Below, in pieces: positions 35,433 through 43,772 of a DNA stretch of 64,000 bases. Made by a program: the position numbers and the translations under genes. Location of the stretch: contig NZ_BMMV01000001.1 in the NCBI RefSeq assembly GCF_014646115.1, positions 360,084 through 424,083 of the forward strand, written 5' to 3'. The notes below the pieces were generated by a model. The model saw only the letters and a program-made list of their open reading frames with translations. It made no database searches and was not told where the DNA came from. The DNA is from Streptomyces camponoticapitis (GTDB lineage: Bacteria > Actinomycetota > Actinomycetes > Streptomycetales > Streptomycetaceae). Each line of letters begins with the position of its first letter. The first letter of the stretch is position 1.

Positions 35433-36071
35433 GTGGCTCAGTTCCGACTCCAAGGCAGCAAGGTGCTCGCCGTCGACATGGCAGGCGACTCCGTGCGGGC
35501 GAAGAACGGCTCGATGGTCGCCTACGACGGCCGGATGGCGTTCAAGAAGTTGTCCGGTGGCGGTGAGGGCATACGGGGCATGGTGACCCGGCGCCTCACC
35601 GGCGAACAGATGGTCATGATGGAGGTGAAGGGCGAGGGCACCTGCTTCTTCGCGGACCGCGCGAGCGAGATCAGTCTCGTCTCGCTGCACGGCGACAAGC
35701 TGTACGTGGAGGCGAGCAACCTCCTGTGCACGGACGGCGGACTGCGCACCGGCACCAGCTTCACGGGCCTGCGCGGCGGCGCGAGCGGCAACGGTCTCTT
35801 CACGACGACCGTCGAGGGCACGGGCATGGCGGCGATCATGTCGGACGGCGCGGCCGTGGTGCTGCGCGTGACACCCCAGTACCCGCTCTCGGTCGACCCG
35901 GGCGCTTACGTGGCGCACCAGGGCAACCTCCAGCAGAATCTCCAGTCCGGTGTGAACTTCCGGACCATCATGGGCGAGGGCGGCGGCGAGGCCTTCCAGA
36001 TGCGCTTCGAGGGCGACGGCCTCGTCTACGTACAGCCGAGCGAGCGCAACACCGTCGGGGGCGATGTCTGA
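35433..36071 (+). CDS. AIM24-family protein 1
   Basis: This 212-residue beta-rich protein belongs to the AIM24 (TRAP-like) family, first named for a mitochondrial protein. It has the repeating glycine-rich sandwich pattern MVAYDGRMAFKKLSGGGEG, VKGEGTCFFADRA and GLFTTTVEGTGMAAI. There is no signal peptide, so it is probably cytoplasmic. GTG 35433 lies six bases after TACCGT, consistent with a leaderless transcript. Its stop shares a base with the start of the second AIM24 gene. Molecular function is not established. Confidence 0.82.
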   Translation: MAQFRLQGSKVLAVDMAGDSVRAKNGSMVAYDGRMAFKKLSGGGEGIRGMVTRRLTGEQMVMMEVKGEGTCFFADRASEISLVSLHGDKLYVEASNLLCTDGGLRTGTSFTGLRGGASGNGLFTTTVEGTGMAAIMSDGAAVVLRVTPQYPLSVDPGAYVAHQGNLQQNLQSGVNFRTIMGEGGGEAFQMRFEGDGLVYVQPSERNTVGGDV

Positions 36072-36721
36072 TGCCGTTCCGGGAGATCAACTCGAAGATG
36101 GTCGAGGCGACGGTGGCGCCCGGCCAGAAGATGTTCAGCCAGCGGGGCGCGATGCTCGCCTACCGGGGCGATGTCACCTTCACGCCCAACATGGCGGGCG
36201 GCCAGGGCGGTCTGATGTCGATGATCGGCCGGCGCGTGGCGGGCGAGGCCACCCCGCTGATGACGGTCGAAGGCAGCGGCACGGTGATGTTCGGCCACGG
36301 CGGCCATCACATCCAGGTGATCGGACTGACCGGCGACACCCTGTACGTGGAGGCCGACCGGCTGCTCGCCTTCGACGGGACGCTGGAGCAGGGCACGATG
36401 TTCATGGGCTCGCAGGGAGGCGTCATGGGCATGGTGCGCGGCCAGGTGACGGGCCAGGGCCTGTTCACCACGACACTCAAGGGCCATGGCTCGGTCGCCG
36501 TGATGGCGCACGGCGGGATCATCGAGCTCCCGATCGGCCAGGGCCGTACGGTCCATGTCGACCCGCAGGCCTACGTCGCCCACCACGGCGACGTCCGCAA
36601 CAAACTCTCGACCGCCGTCGGCTGGCGCGACATGGTGGGCCGGGGCTCGGGCGAGGCCTTCCAGCTGGAGCTGAGCGGCAACGGTGCGGTGTACGTCCAG
36701 GCGTCGGAGGAGAAGCTGTGA
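36071..36721 (+). CDS. AIM24-family protein 2
   Basis: This 216-residue paralogue of the preceding protein has the same glycine-rich beta pattern: AMLAYRGDVTFTPNMAGGQG, MTVEGSGTVMFGHGG and GQGLFTTTLKGHGSVAV. It is methionine-rich in the central region. ATG 36071 overlaps the upstream stop by one base, and its own stop overlaps the third gene by four bases, so the three are strongly coupled. They may form a hetero-oligomer; that is inference. Confidence 0.84.
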   Translation: MPFREINSKMVEATVAPGQKMFSQRGAMLAYRGDVTFTPNMAGGQGGLMSMIGRRVAGEATPLMTVEGSGTVMFGHGGHHIQVIGLTGDTLYVEADRLLAFDGTLEQGTMFMGSQGGVMGMVRGQVTGQGLFTTTLKGHGSVAVMAHGGIIELPIGQGRTVHVDPQAYVAHHGDVRNKLSTAVGWRDMVGRGSGEAFQLELSGNGAVYVQASEEKL

Positions 36722-37497
36722 GTACGGTCGTGATCCATGACCCGACGACGCTGCCGAGCGACGACAACGTCAACCCGTACACCTTCTGTGTGGAACTCAA
36801 AGGGAGCCAGTGGTTCCTCCAGAAGGGCAAGATGATCGCCTACTACGGGCGGATCGACTTCAACGGGATCGGGCACGGCCGGCTCGACCGGCTGGTGCGC
36901 AGCAGCTTCCACTCGCCGCTGCACGCGAGCGACTGGGTGGTGGCGGAGGGCAGCGGCAAGATGCTGCTGGCCGACCGGGCCTTCGACGTCAACTCCTTCG
37001 ACCTGGAGAACGGCAATCTGACCGTGCGGTCCGGGAATCTCCTGGCGTACGAGCCGTCGCTGGCGCTCAAGCAGTCGATCGTGCCGGGCTTCCTGACCCT
37101 CATCGGTACGGGGAAGTTCGTGGCCGCCTCGAACGGTCCGGTGGTCTTCATGGAGCCGCCGATCCGGGTGGATCCACAGGCACTGGTGGGCTGGGCCGAC
37201 TGCCCCTCGCCGTGCCACCACTACGACCACGCCTATATGACCGGGGTGATGGGCGGACTGCGCGCGATGAGCGGGCTCGGCGGGTCGTCGGGCGAGGAGC
37301 ACCAGTTCGAGTTCGTCGGGGCGGGTACGGTGCTCCTCCAGTCGAGCGAAGCCCTGATGGCCGAGACGGCGCGCGGTGTGGTGCCGAACGAGCCGGGGGT
37401 ACCGGGCGGCGGCGGTGGACAGCCCGCCGGACAGCCCGGGGGCGTACCGCGCATGCCGGGACAGCTGGGCGACCTCCAGCGACGCTTCGGGCTGTGA
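36718..37497 (+). CDS. AIM24-family protein 3
   Basis: This 259-residue third paralogue is more divergent. It opens with a short acidic N-terminus and FCVELKGSQWFLQKGKMIAY. The core then follows with VAEGSGKMLLADRAFDVN and VRSGNLLAYEP. A cysteine/histidine cluster (DCPSPCHHYDHAY) that could bind a metal sits near residue 160, and the C-terminal 45 residues are Gly/Pro-rich. GTG 36718 overlaps the previous stop (GTGA). The cluster is absent from the other two copies. Confidence 0.82.
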   Translation: MSTVVIHDPTTLPSDDNVNPYTFCVELKGSQWFLQKGKMIAYYGRIDFNGIGHGRLDRLVRSSFHSPLHASDWVVAEGSGKMLLADRAFDVNSFDLENGNLTVRSGNLLAYEPSLALKQSIVPGFLTLIGTGKFVAASNGPVVFMEPPIRVDPQALVGWADCPSPCHHYDHAYMTGVMGGLRAMSGLGGSSGEEHQFEFVGAGTVLLQSSEALMAETARGVVPNEPGVPGGGGGQPAGQPGGVPRMPGQLGDLQRRFGL

Positions 37498-37590
37498 GCG
37501 GTAGTCTGCGGAGTGTGACCTCGAACGTGTGCGCCTTTCCTGTGCCCGGGGTCACAGTCGTCGACTTCGTCCAATTTTCAACATCTTAGG

Positions 37591-37596
37591 TAGAAT
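37591..37596 (+). promoter_or_regulatory. -10 of leaderless marR transcript with quasi-palindrome
   Basis: TAGAAT is followed by six bases (TCATAT) and ATG 37603, with no Shine-Dalgarno site. The AT-rich context ATCTTAGGTAGAAT reads partly the same on both strands, so autorepression by the MarR protein at the -10 is plausible. Confidence 0.5.
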
Positions 37597-37602
37597 TCAT
37601 AT

Positions 37603-38079
37603 ATGGAGACCGAGACGGCCACCCGCTGGCTGAGTGACGCGGAGCAGTGCACCTGGCGCACCCATCTGGATGTCAGCAGACTGCTGATGCACCAGCTGGA
37701 GAAGGACCTCCAACCATTCGGACTGACGAACAACGACTACGAGATCCTGGTCAACCTCTCCGAGGCCGAGGACAGGCGGCTGCGGATGAGCGACCTCGCC
37801 GCCGCCACCCTCCAGTCCAAGAGCCGTCTCTCGCACCAGATCACCCGGCTGGAGACCGCGGGCCTGGTGCGCCGTGAGAACTGCGAGTCCGACCGCCGCG
37901 GCCTCTTCGCCGTGCTCACCGACAAGGGCATGGAGACGATGCAGGAGGTCGCCCCGCACCATGTCGCCTCCGTACGGGCGCACTTCATCGACCTGCTGCC
38001 GCCCGAGGCGCTCGAAGCGCTGAGCACGTCACTCGCGCCGGTCGCCGAGCATCTGCGCGGGCGGCGCGGCAAGAGCTGA
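37603..38079 (+). CDS. MarR-family transcriptional regulator
   Basis: This 158-residue MarR protein has the winged helix at about residues 60-105: RMSDLAAATLQSKSRLSHQI and RLETAGLVRRENCESDRRG. A single cysteine in the wing (ENCESD) could be redox-active, as in some OhrR-like regulators, but the N-terminal sensing Cys of OhrR is not matched clearly. It follows the AIM24 operon by 105 bases and ends inside the 3' end of the convergent sensor kinase, overlapping it by 51 bases. Confidence 0.87.
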   Translation: METETATRWLSDAEQCTWRTHLDVSRLLMHQLEKDLQPFGLTNNDYEILVNLSEAEDRRLRMSDLAAATLQSKSRLSHQITRLETAGLVRRENCESDRRGLFAVLTDKGMETMQEVAPHHVASVRAHFIDLLPPEALEALSTSLAPVAEHLRGRRGKS

Positions 38080-39621
38080 CGCGGGGGCGGGCACCGGCCG
38101 GGCCGGTTCCCGCCCCGCGGCGGGCAGGCGCAGCTCGAACCGGGCGCCGCCGGCCTCGGCGCGTCCGACGTCCAGCGTGCCGCCGTGCCGGTGCGCCACG
38201 TCGCGGGCGATCGCGAGGCCGAGCCCCGCGCCGCCGTCGTCCCTGCTGCGGGCGTCGTCGAGCCGTACGAACCGCTCGAAGATCCGCTCCCGCTCCGCCT
38301 CCGGCACCCCGGACCCGTCGTCGGAGACCGCGAGCACCACCTGGCCGCCGTCCCGGCGCACCGCCGCCGACACCTCACCCACCGCGTGGCGCTGCGCGTT
38401 GTCCAGCAGATTGCCCAGCACTCGCGCCAACTGCCCGCGCGAGCCCGCCACTTCGGCGCTGCCCCGGACGTCCGGCGTCACCGGGATCCGGTCGGTCGAG
38501 CGCTGCGAGACCTCCTCACGCACCAGCGCGGCCAGATCCAGCCGCGTACTCCCGGCGTGCTCCCCCGCGTCCAGACGGGCGAGCAGCAGCAGGTCGGCGG
38601 CGAGTTGCTGGAGCCGTACGGTGTCGGCCACCGCGCCCGGCACATCCAGCAACTCCGGGTGCGCCTGACCCACTTCGAGCTGGGTACGGAGCGAGGCGAT
38701 CGGGCTGCGCAACTCGTGCGAGGCGTCCGCGACGAAGCGCCGCTGACGGTCGACGGAGGCTTCGAGCGCGGTGAGCGTCTCGTTGGTCGTACGGGCCAGC
38801 TTGGCGACCTCGTCGTGGGTCCCCGGCTCCGGCACCCGCCTCGTCAGGTCCTCGGAGGCGGTGATCGCGGCCATCTCGCGCCGGATGCCCTCCACGGGCC
38901 TCAGCGCGCGCCGTGTGACCAGCCAGGTCACTCCGCCGACGACGACCAGCAGGGCGGGCACGCCGACGGTCATCGCGATCGTGACCGCGCGGACGGCGCT
39001 CTGCTGCGGGCCGAGCGAGGCGCCCGAGAGGACGGTGTAGGGGCCGCCCGCGAGGTCGGTGACCCGGCGCTCGGAGAACAGGTAGTCCACGGACTCGCCG
39101 TCGACGGTCACGGTCCCGGTGCGGGGCTCCAGAGGCAGGGAGACCGTTCCGTCGGCCGGGGTCTCGGGGACCGCGTTGTCGTCGTCGTGGTCGTCCCCGC
39201 TGTCGTCGTCACCGCCGCTGTCGTCGTCATCGTCGTCGTCGCCGGTCGGCGTCGGCGCGGGACTGGACGCGGGGGCGGGATCCGTCGTGGGCGGGGCCGA
39301 CGCGGGGCTCACGGCGGACACCCCCGTACCGGTGATCTTCTCCATGTCCTCGCTCGCGACGACCAGCCGGCCCTTCGCGTCGAGCACCTGGGTCGGGTGG
39401 TCCTTGCTCTCGGGTATGTCCAGGGCGCCGAGGGGCTCCCGGTTCGCGATCTGCTGGGCGACCTCGTTCGAGGACTGGTCGGCCTCCCCCGCCGCCTGGC
39501 CGGTCAGGTTGGAGCGCAGCGCGAACAGCAGGGCGAACGCGGCGGCCACCAGCGCCACCGCCACCACGGCGGTCGCGGCGAGCGCGGCCCGGGACCGTAC
39601 GGAGGAGAACGGGCGCCTCAT
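38029..39621 (-). CDS. Sensor histidine kinase with Asp-rich extracytoplasmic loop
   Basis: This 530-residue membrane kinase has an N-terminal helix (about 12-35). An extracytoplasmic sensor of about 165 residues carries a Pro/Ala/Thr linker followed by an acidic run of Asp with a few Ser and Gly (near residues 125-150). A second helix (VGVPALLVVVGGVTWLVT), HAMP, the His box FVADASHELRSPIASL, and the ATPase boxes NLLDNAQRHA, DDGSGVP and GAGLGLAIARDV follow. The acidic loop could bind cations or cationic peptides; that is inference. Its start overlaps the stop of the regulator. The 3' end overlaps the convergent marR gene. Confidence 0.88.
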   Translation of the reverse strand: MRRPFSSVRSRAALAATAVVAVALVAAAFALLFALRSNLTGQAAGEADQSSNEVAQQIANREPLGALDIPESKDHPTQVLDAKGRLVVASEDMEKITGTGVSAVSPASAPPTTDPAPASSPAPTPTGDDDDDDDSGGDDDSGDDHDDDNAVPETPADGTVSLPLEPRTGTVTVDGESVDYLFSERRVTDLAGGPYTVLSGASLGPQQSAVRAVTIAMTVGVPALLVVVGGVTWLVTRRALRPVEGIRREMAAITASEDLTRRVPEPGTHDEVAKLARTTNETLTALEASVDRQRRFVADASHELRSPIASLRTQLEVGQAHPELLDVPGAVADTVRLQQLAADLLLLARLDAGEHAGSTRLDLAALVREEVSQRSTDRIPVTPDVRGSAEVAGSRGQLARVLGNLLDNAQRHAVGEVSAAVRRDGGQVVLAVSDDGSGVPEAERERIFERFVRLDDARSRDDGGAGLGLAIARDVAHRHGGTLDVGRAEAGGARFELRLPAAGREPARPVPAPASALAAPPAQMLGDRRE

Positions 39622-40280
39622 ACGGCCACCAGCCGGTAGCCGGCGCCGCGCACCGTCTGGATCGTCGTGGCGCCCAGCTTGCGGCGCAGCGCGCTGATGT
39701 AGACCTCGATGATGTTGGGATCGCCGTCGTACGCGAAGTCCCAGACGTGCTCCAGGATCTCGGGCTTGCCCACGATCTGCCCCGCCCGCACCGCGAGCTG
39801 TTCGAGGACCGCGAACTCCTTTGCGGTCAGGGCGACTTCGGTGTCCGCCCGGTGGACGCGGCGGGTCGCGGTGTCCACGGTGAGGGTGCCGATACGCAGC
39901 ACCGGCGAGGCACCGGCCGAACCCCTGCGGCGCAGCAGGGCCTTGACCCGGGCGACGAGCACGACGTACGAGAACGGCTTCGTCAGATAGTCGTCGGCTC
40001 CGGTGTCCAGGCCCTCGGCCTCGTCGTACTCGCCGTCCTTGGCCGTCAGCATCAGGATCGGTACGTCGTTGCCGGCGGCGCGCAGGCCCGCGCAGACGCG
40101 GTAGCCGTTCATACCGGGCAGCATGATGTCGAGCACTATCAGGTCGTACGTGCCCTCACCGGCCAGATGCAGCCCTTCCAAACCGTCGTGCACGACGTCC
40201 ACGGCGAAGCCCTCGGCCCGCAGGCCCTTGGCCAGCGACACCGCGAGCCGCTTCTCGTCCTCGACAATCAACAGGCGCAT
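39618..40280 (-). CDS. OmpR/PhoB-family response regulator
   Basis: This 220-residue regulator pairs with the Asp-rich-loop kinase. The receiver domain has LLIVEDEKRLA, the phosphorylation site LIVLDIMLPGMNG and the conserved Lys in YLTKPFSY. The C-terminal winged helix has VALTAKEFAVLEQLA and the recognition region NIIEVYISALRRKLG, typical of OmpR/PhoB. I chose ATG 40280 (MRLLIVEDE), eight bases after GGGAGG; GTG 40286 is too close to that site. Phased CTTCAG repeats between this gene and the divergent PepSY gene are the likely binding sites. Confidence 0.9.
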   Translation of the reverse strand: MRLLIVEDEKRLAVSLAKGLRAEGFAVDVVHDGLEGLHLAGEGTYDLIVLDIMLPGMNGYRVCAGLRAAGNDVPILMLTAKDGEYDEAEGLDTGADDYLTKPFSYVVLVARVKALLRRRGSAGASPVLRIGTLTVDTATRRVHRADTEVALTAKEFAVLEQLAVRAGQIVGKPEILEHVWDFAYDGDPNIIEVYISALRRKLGATTIQTVRGAGYRLVAV

Positions 40281-40302
40281 GCGCACAGCCTCCCAAACCG
40301 AA

Positions 40303-40350
40303 CCTGAAGAAGCCTTCAGGTGGCTTCAGGCTGCCTTCAGCTTCCCTCAG
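40303..40350. promoter_or_regulatory. Phased CTTCAG repeats, likely response-regulator binding sites
   Basis: CTTCAG occurs at 40314, 40324 and 40335, with a weaker CCTCAG at 40345, so the units are 10-11 bases apart on one face of the helix. The first unit is also half of the palindrome CCTGAA-GAAGCC-TTCAGG (40303-40320). OmpR/PhoB regulators bind such tandem repeats. The site lies between the regulator gene and the divergent PepSY gene. Confidence 0.7.
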
Positions 40351-40394
40351 CCAGATTGAGGTCAAGCGAAACAGCCCGACGGGGAGGAACCCTC

Positions 40395-41240
40395 ATGAAG
40401 CGCAATCTTGTCATCGCCGGCATCGCCGGCGCGGCCCTGATCGGCGGCGGTACGTACACCGCGGTCGCCGGGGGCGTCACCGGCTCCGGCGGCGGCCCCG
40501 TGCCGGAGTCGGTCTCCTCGGCGTCACTGGTGAACGGCGCGGGCAGCGGTGACGACAACCGGGACGACGGCGGGAACGACGTCCGCGGGAACGACGACCG
40601 CGGGAACGACGGCGGCAGCGGCAAGGACGACACCTCGGCCACGAAGTCGAGGCTCACCGCGCAGCAGGCCGCCGCGGCGGCGCTGAAGCAGCACCCGGGC
40701 AAGGTGGAGTCCGTCGACCTGGACGACGACGATGACGACGACGGCTCGTCCCGTGGCCGGCACTGGGAGGTCGACATCATCGGCCAGGACGGCAAGTGGT
40801 ACGACCTGCGGGTCGACGCCGCGACCGGCTCGGTCCGCGCGGACAACGACGACGATGACGACAGCGACGACGACCGCCACGAGCGCGCCGCGGTGAACGG
40901 CGCGAAGGTGGACGCCTCGGGAGCGGCTGCGGCCGCCCTCAACAAGCACCCCGGCGCCGTCACAGCGGTCGACGCGGACGACGACGACCGCGGGGCCGGC
41001 CACTGGGAGGTGACGGTGCGCGGTGACGACGGCCGTACGCACGCGGTGACGGTCGACATGTCCTCAGGCGCCGTGGCGGCTGGCCGGGGCGACGACCGGG
41101 ACGACAGGGACGACGACCGCCGGGACGACCGCGCGGACGACAAGGACGACGACCGGGGTGACGACGACGGCCGGGACGACGACGGCCACGACGACGACCG
41201 CGGTGGTGACGACGACGGCGATGACGGCGACGACGACTGA
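40395..41240 (+). CDS. Exported Asp-rich protein with two PepSY-like repeats
   Basis: This 281-residue protein has a signal peptide or anchor (residues 3-28, RNLVIAGIAGAALIGGGTYT). An Asp/Gly/Asn linker follows, then two PepSY-like units: LTAQQAAAAALKQHPGKVES and GAAAAALNKHPGAVTAVD, each ending in HWEV and a beta stretch. The last 55 residues are almost only Asp, Arg and Gly. ATG 40395 has GGAGGA seven bases upstream. It is divergent from the two-component genes and probably their target. The Asp-rich parts suggest binding of divalent cations outside the membrane; no protease motif is present. Confidence 0.85.
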   Translation: MKRNLVIAGIAGAALIGGGTYTAVAGGVTGSGGGPVPESVSSASLVNGAGSGDDNRDDGGNDVRGNDDRGNDGGSGKDDTSATKSRLTAQQAAAAALKQHPGKVESVDLDDDDDDDGSSRGRHWEVDIIGQDGKWYDLRVDAATGSVRADNDDDDDSDDDRHERAAVNGAKVDASGAAAAALNKHPGAVTAVDADDDDRGAGHWEVTVRGDDGRTHAVTVDMSSGAVAAGRGDDRDDRDDDRRDDRADDKDDDRGDDDGRDDDGHDDDRGGDDDGDDGDDD

Positions 41241-41385
41241 CGTCTCACGCGGCGCACCTGACGTCTCGCACGTCTGACGCCTTCGCACGGCGGGGCGGCC
41301 GAAGCAGGCCGGTGGCAGAGGACAACCCCCTCCTCCGTCACCGGCCCTTCCGCGTTCGGCGCGCGGTTCGCTGGGGGCTGTCCCG

Positions 41386-42345
41386 TCAGCCGCCCGTCAG
41401 CCCCGCCACCAGTTCGTCCGCCGCCGCGTACGGGTCCACTTCGCCCGCGACGATCCGCCGTGCCAGCGCCCCCAGGCGCCGGTCGCCGCGCAGGTCGCCG
41501 ATGCGTTCGCGGAGCGCCGTGACGGCGATGGTCTCCACCTCGCGGGCCGCGCGCCGCGCCCGCCGTTCGGTCAGGACGTCGTTCTTCTCCAGCCAGGTGC
41601 GGTGCTTGTCCAGCGCCTCGACGACCTCGTCGATGCCCTCGCCCCGCGCGGCGACGGTCTTCACGATGGGCGGACGCCAGTCGCCCGGCGCGCGGGCCTC
41701 ACCGAGGCCGAGCATGTGGTTCAGCTCGCGGACAGTCGCGTCGGCGCCGTCCCGGTCCGCCTTGTTGACGACGTAGATGTCACCGATCTCCAGGATTCCG
41801 GCCTTGGCCGCCTGGATGCCGTCGCCCATACCGGGCGCGAGCAGCACCACCGAGGTGTCGGCCTGCGAGGCGATCTCCACCTCGGACTGCCCGACCCCCA
41901 CGGTCTCCACCAGGATCACGTCGCAGCCGGCCGCGTCGAGCACCCGGATCGCCTGCGGCGCCGACCAGGCGAGCCCGCCGAGATGGCCGCGGGTCGCCAT
42001 CGAGCGGATGTAGACGCCGGGGTCCGACGCGTGGTCGGACATCCGGACCCGGTCCCCCAGCAGCGCTCCCCCGGAGAAGGGGGACGACGGGTCGACGGCC
42101 AGGACGGCGACGCGCTTGCCCGCCTTCCGGTACGCGGCCACCAGCGCGGAGGTCGATGTCGACTTGCCGACACCGGGCGACCCGGTGAGGCCCACGACGT
42201 AGGCACCCCCGGCGAGCGGGGCCAGCGCCGCCATCACCTCGCGCAGTTGCGGCGACGCCCCTTCGACCAGTGAGATCAGCCGGGCCACCGCCCTGGGCCG
42301 GCCCTCCCGCGCCTGGGCCACCAGCTGGGGGACGTCCACCGTCAT
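41386..42345 (-). CDS. meaB: MeaB-type G-protein chaperone of B12-dependent mutase
   Basis: This 319-residue P-loop GTPase of the MeaB/ArgK (MMAA) family loads or protects the cobalamin cofactor of acyl-CoA mutases. It has Walker A GLTGSPGVGKSTSTSAL, the switch region VAVLAVDPSSPFSGGALLGD, VETVGVGQSEVEIA and the guanine-specificity motif NKAD. It lies downstream of the thiolase in the same direction (83 bases apart). Partners could be the icmA product encoded at 26706 or a mutase elsewhere. Confidence 0.92.
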   Translation of the reverse strand: MTVDVPQLVAQAREGRPRAVARLISLVEGASPQLREVMAALAPLAGGAYVVGLTGSPGVGKSTSTSALVAAYRKAGKRVAVLAVDPSSPFSGGALLGDRVRMSDHASDPGVYIRSMATRGHLGGLAWSAPQAIRVLDAAGCDVILVETVGVGQSEVEIASQADTSVVLLAPGMGDGIQAAKAGILEIGDIYVVNKADRDGADATVRELNHMLGLGEARAPGDWRPPIVKTVAARGEGIDEVVEALDKHRTWLEKNDVLTERRARRAAREVETIAVTALRERIGDLRGDRRLGALARRIVAGEVDPYAAADELVAGLTGG

Positions 42346-42428
42346 CCGTACCGCGCTCCGTTCCTGCTCGCTGAGGGGTTCCGTGCCTGCCGGCGCCGGA
42401 GCGCCCGCGCGTACGCCCGCGCCTACGC

Positions 42429-43631
42429 CTACGCCTTCGGCACGCGCACGATCAGCGCGTCACCCTGGCCTCCGCCGCCGCACAGCGCCGCCGCGCCCAC
42501 GCCGCCGCCGCGCCGCTTCAGTTCGAGCGCCAGGTGCAGCACCAGCCGGGCGCCGGACATACCGATCGGGTGGCCGAGCGCGATGGCTCCGCCGTTCACG
42601 TTCACCCTTTCGGGGGACACACCCAGCTCCTTGGTCGACTGGACGGCGACCGCGGCGAAGGCCTCGTTCATCTCGATGAGGTCCAGGTCCTCGACGGCGA
42701 TGCCCTCCTTCTTCAGGGCGTGCCTGATCGCGTTCGCGGGCTGCGACTGGAGCGAGTTGTCCGGTCCCGCCACGTTCCCGTGCGCGCCGATCTCCGCGAT
42801 CCACTCCAGGCCCAGCTCGACCGCCTTGGCCTTGCTCATGACCACGACGGCGGCCGCGCCGTCGGAGATCTGCGAGGAGGAACCGGCCGTGATCGTGCCG
42901 TCCTTGGAGAACGCGGGCCGCAGCTTGGCCAGGGACTCGGCGGTCGTGTCCGGGCGGATGCCCTCGTCCCGGTCGAAGACGACCGGGTCGCCCTTGCGCT
43001 GCGGGATCTCGACGGGGGTGATCTCGGCCTCGAAGACACCGTTCTTCTGCGCGGCGGCGGCCCGCTGGTGGGAGGCCGCGGCGACCTCGTCCTGCTCGGC
43101 CCTGGCGATGGCGAGCCGGGTGTTGTGCTTCTCCGTGGAGGCGCCCATCGCGATGGACTCGAACGGGTCGGTCAGCCCGTCGTGGGCCATCGCGTCCAGC
43201 ATCTCGATCGCGCCGTACTTGTAGCCCTCGCGGGACTTCGGCAGCAGATGCGGGGCGTTGGTCATGGACTCCTGCCCGCCCGCGACCACGATGTCGAACT
43301 CGCCCGCGCGGATCAACTGGTCCGCCAGGGCGATCGCGTCGAGGCCGGAGAGGCAGACCTTGTTGATCGTGAGCGCGGGGACGCTCATGGGGATGCCCGC
43401 CTTGACCGCCGCCTGCCGCGCCGGGATCTGCCCCGCCCCGGCCTGGAGCACCTGTCCCATGATCACGTACTGCACCTGCTCGCCGGTGACGCCGGCCCGC
43501 TCCAGCGCGGCCTTGATGGCGAAGGCGCCGAGATCGGCGCCGGAGAAGGACTTCAGCGACCCCAGCAGCCTGCCCATGGGCGTACGCGCGCCGGCGACGA
43601 CGACGGAAGTGGTGGTGTTCGGATCCGGCAT
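42429..43631 (-). CDS. Acetyl-CoA C-acetyltransferase (thiolase II)
   Basis: This 400-residue biosynthetic-type thiolase condenses two acetyl-CoA to acetoacetyl-CoA or cleaves 3-ketoacyl-CoA. The nucleophile is Cys93 in [13 protein letters not shown]. The second site has [19 protein letters not shown] with the catalytic His, and the C-terminal CGGGGQG has the proton-shuttling Cys. AAGGGG lies nine bases before ATG 43631. It probably shares a transcript with meaB, and the epimerase gene is divergent. Confidence 0.92.
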   Translation of the reverse strand: MPDPNTTTSVVVAGARTPMGRLLGSLKSFSGADLGAFAIKAALERAGVTGEQVQYVIMGQVLQAGAGQIPARQAAVKAGIPMSVPALTINKVCLSGLDAIALADQLIRAGEFDIVVAGGQESMTNAPHLLPKSREGYKYGAIEMLDAMAHDGLTDPFESIAMGASTEKHNTRLAIARAEQDEVAAASHQRAAAAQKNGVFEAEITPVEIPQRKGDPVVFDRDEGIRPDTTAESLAKLRPAFSKDGTITAGSSSQISDGAAAVVVMSKAKAVELGLEWIAEIGAHGNVAGPDNSLQSQPANAIRHALKKEGIAVEDLDLIEMNEAFAAVAVQSTKELGVSPERVNVNGGAIALGHPIGMSGARLVLHLALELKRRGGGVGAAALCGGGGQGDALIVRVPKA

Positions 43632-43658
43632 GAGATGCGACCCCTTTGCCTGACGATT

Positions 43659-43675
43659 GAGGGTTAACGAGGGTT
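43659..43675 (-). promoter_or_regulatory. 10-base-spaced direct repeat upstream of the thiolase
   Basis: GAGGGTT occurs at 43659 and 43669 (AACCCTC-GTT-AACCCTC on the minus strand), about 30-40 bases before the thiolase start and within the divergent region to the epimerase gene. It could be a regulator site. Confidence 0.35.
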
Positions 43676-43772
43676 CACCAAATGTACTGAGCGCACAGGT
43701 CCCGGGTCACCCGGCCGAGAGTGTGACAGCGCGCACGTTGCGTAACCGCTCGGTTGGCGCTGCACTGTGCGC

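Noticed and set aside
40700..41240. GAC-rich tandem repeats as a possible CRISPR or satellite
   Set aside because: The units are codon runs for Asp within a single reading frame of the PepSY protein; there are no spacers.
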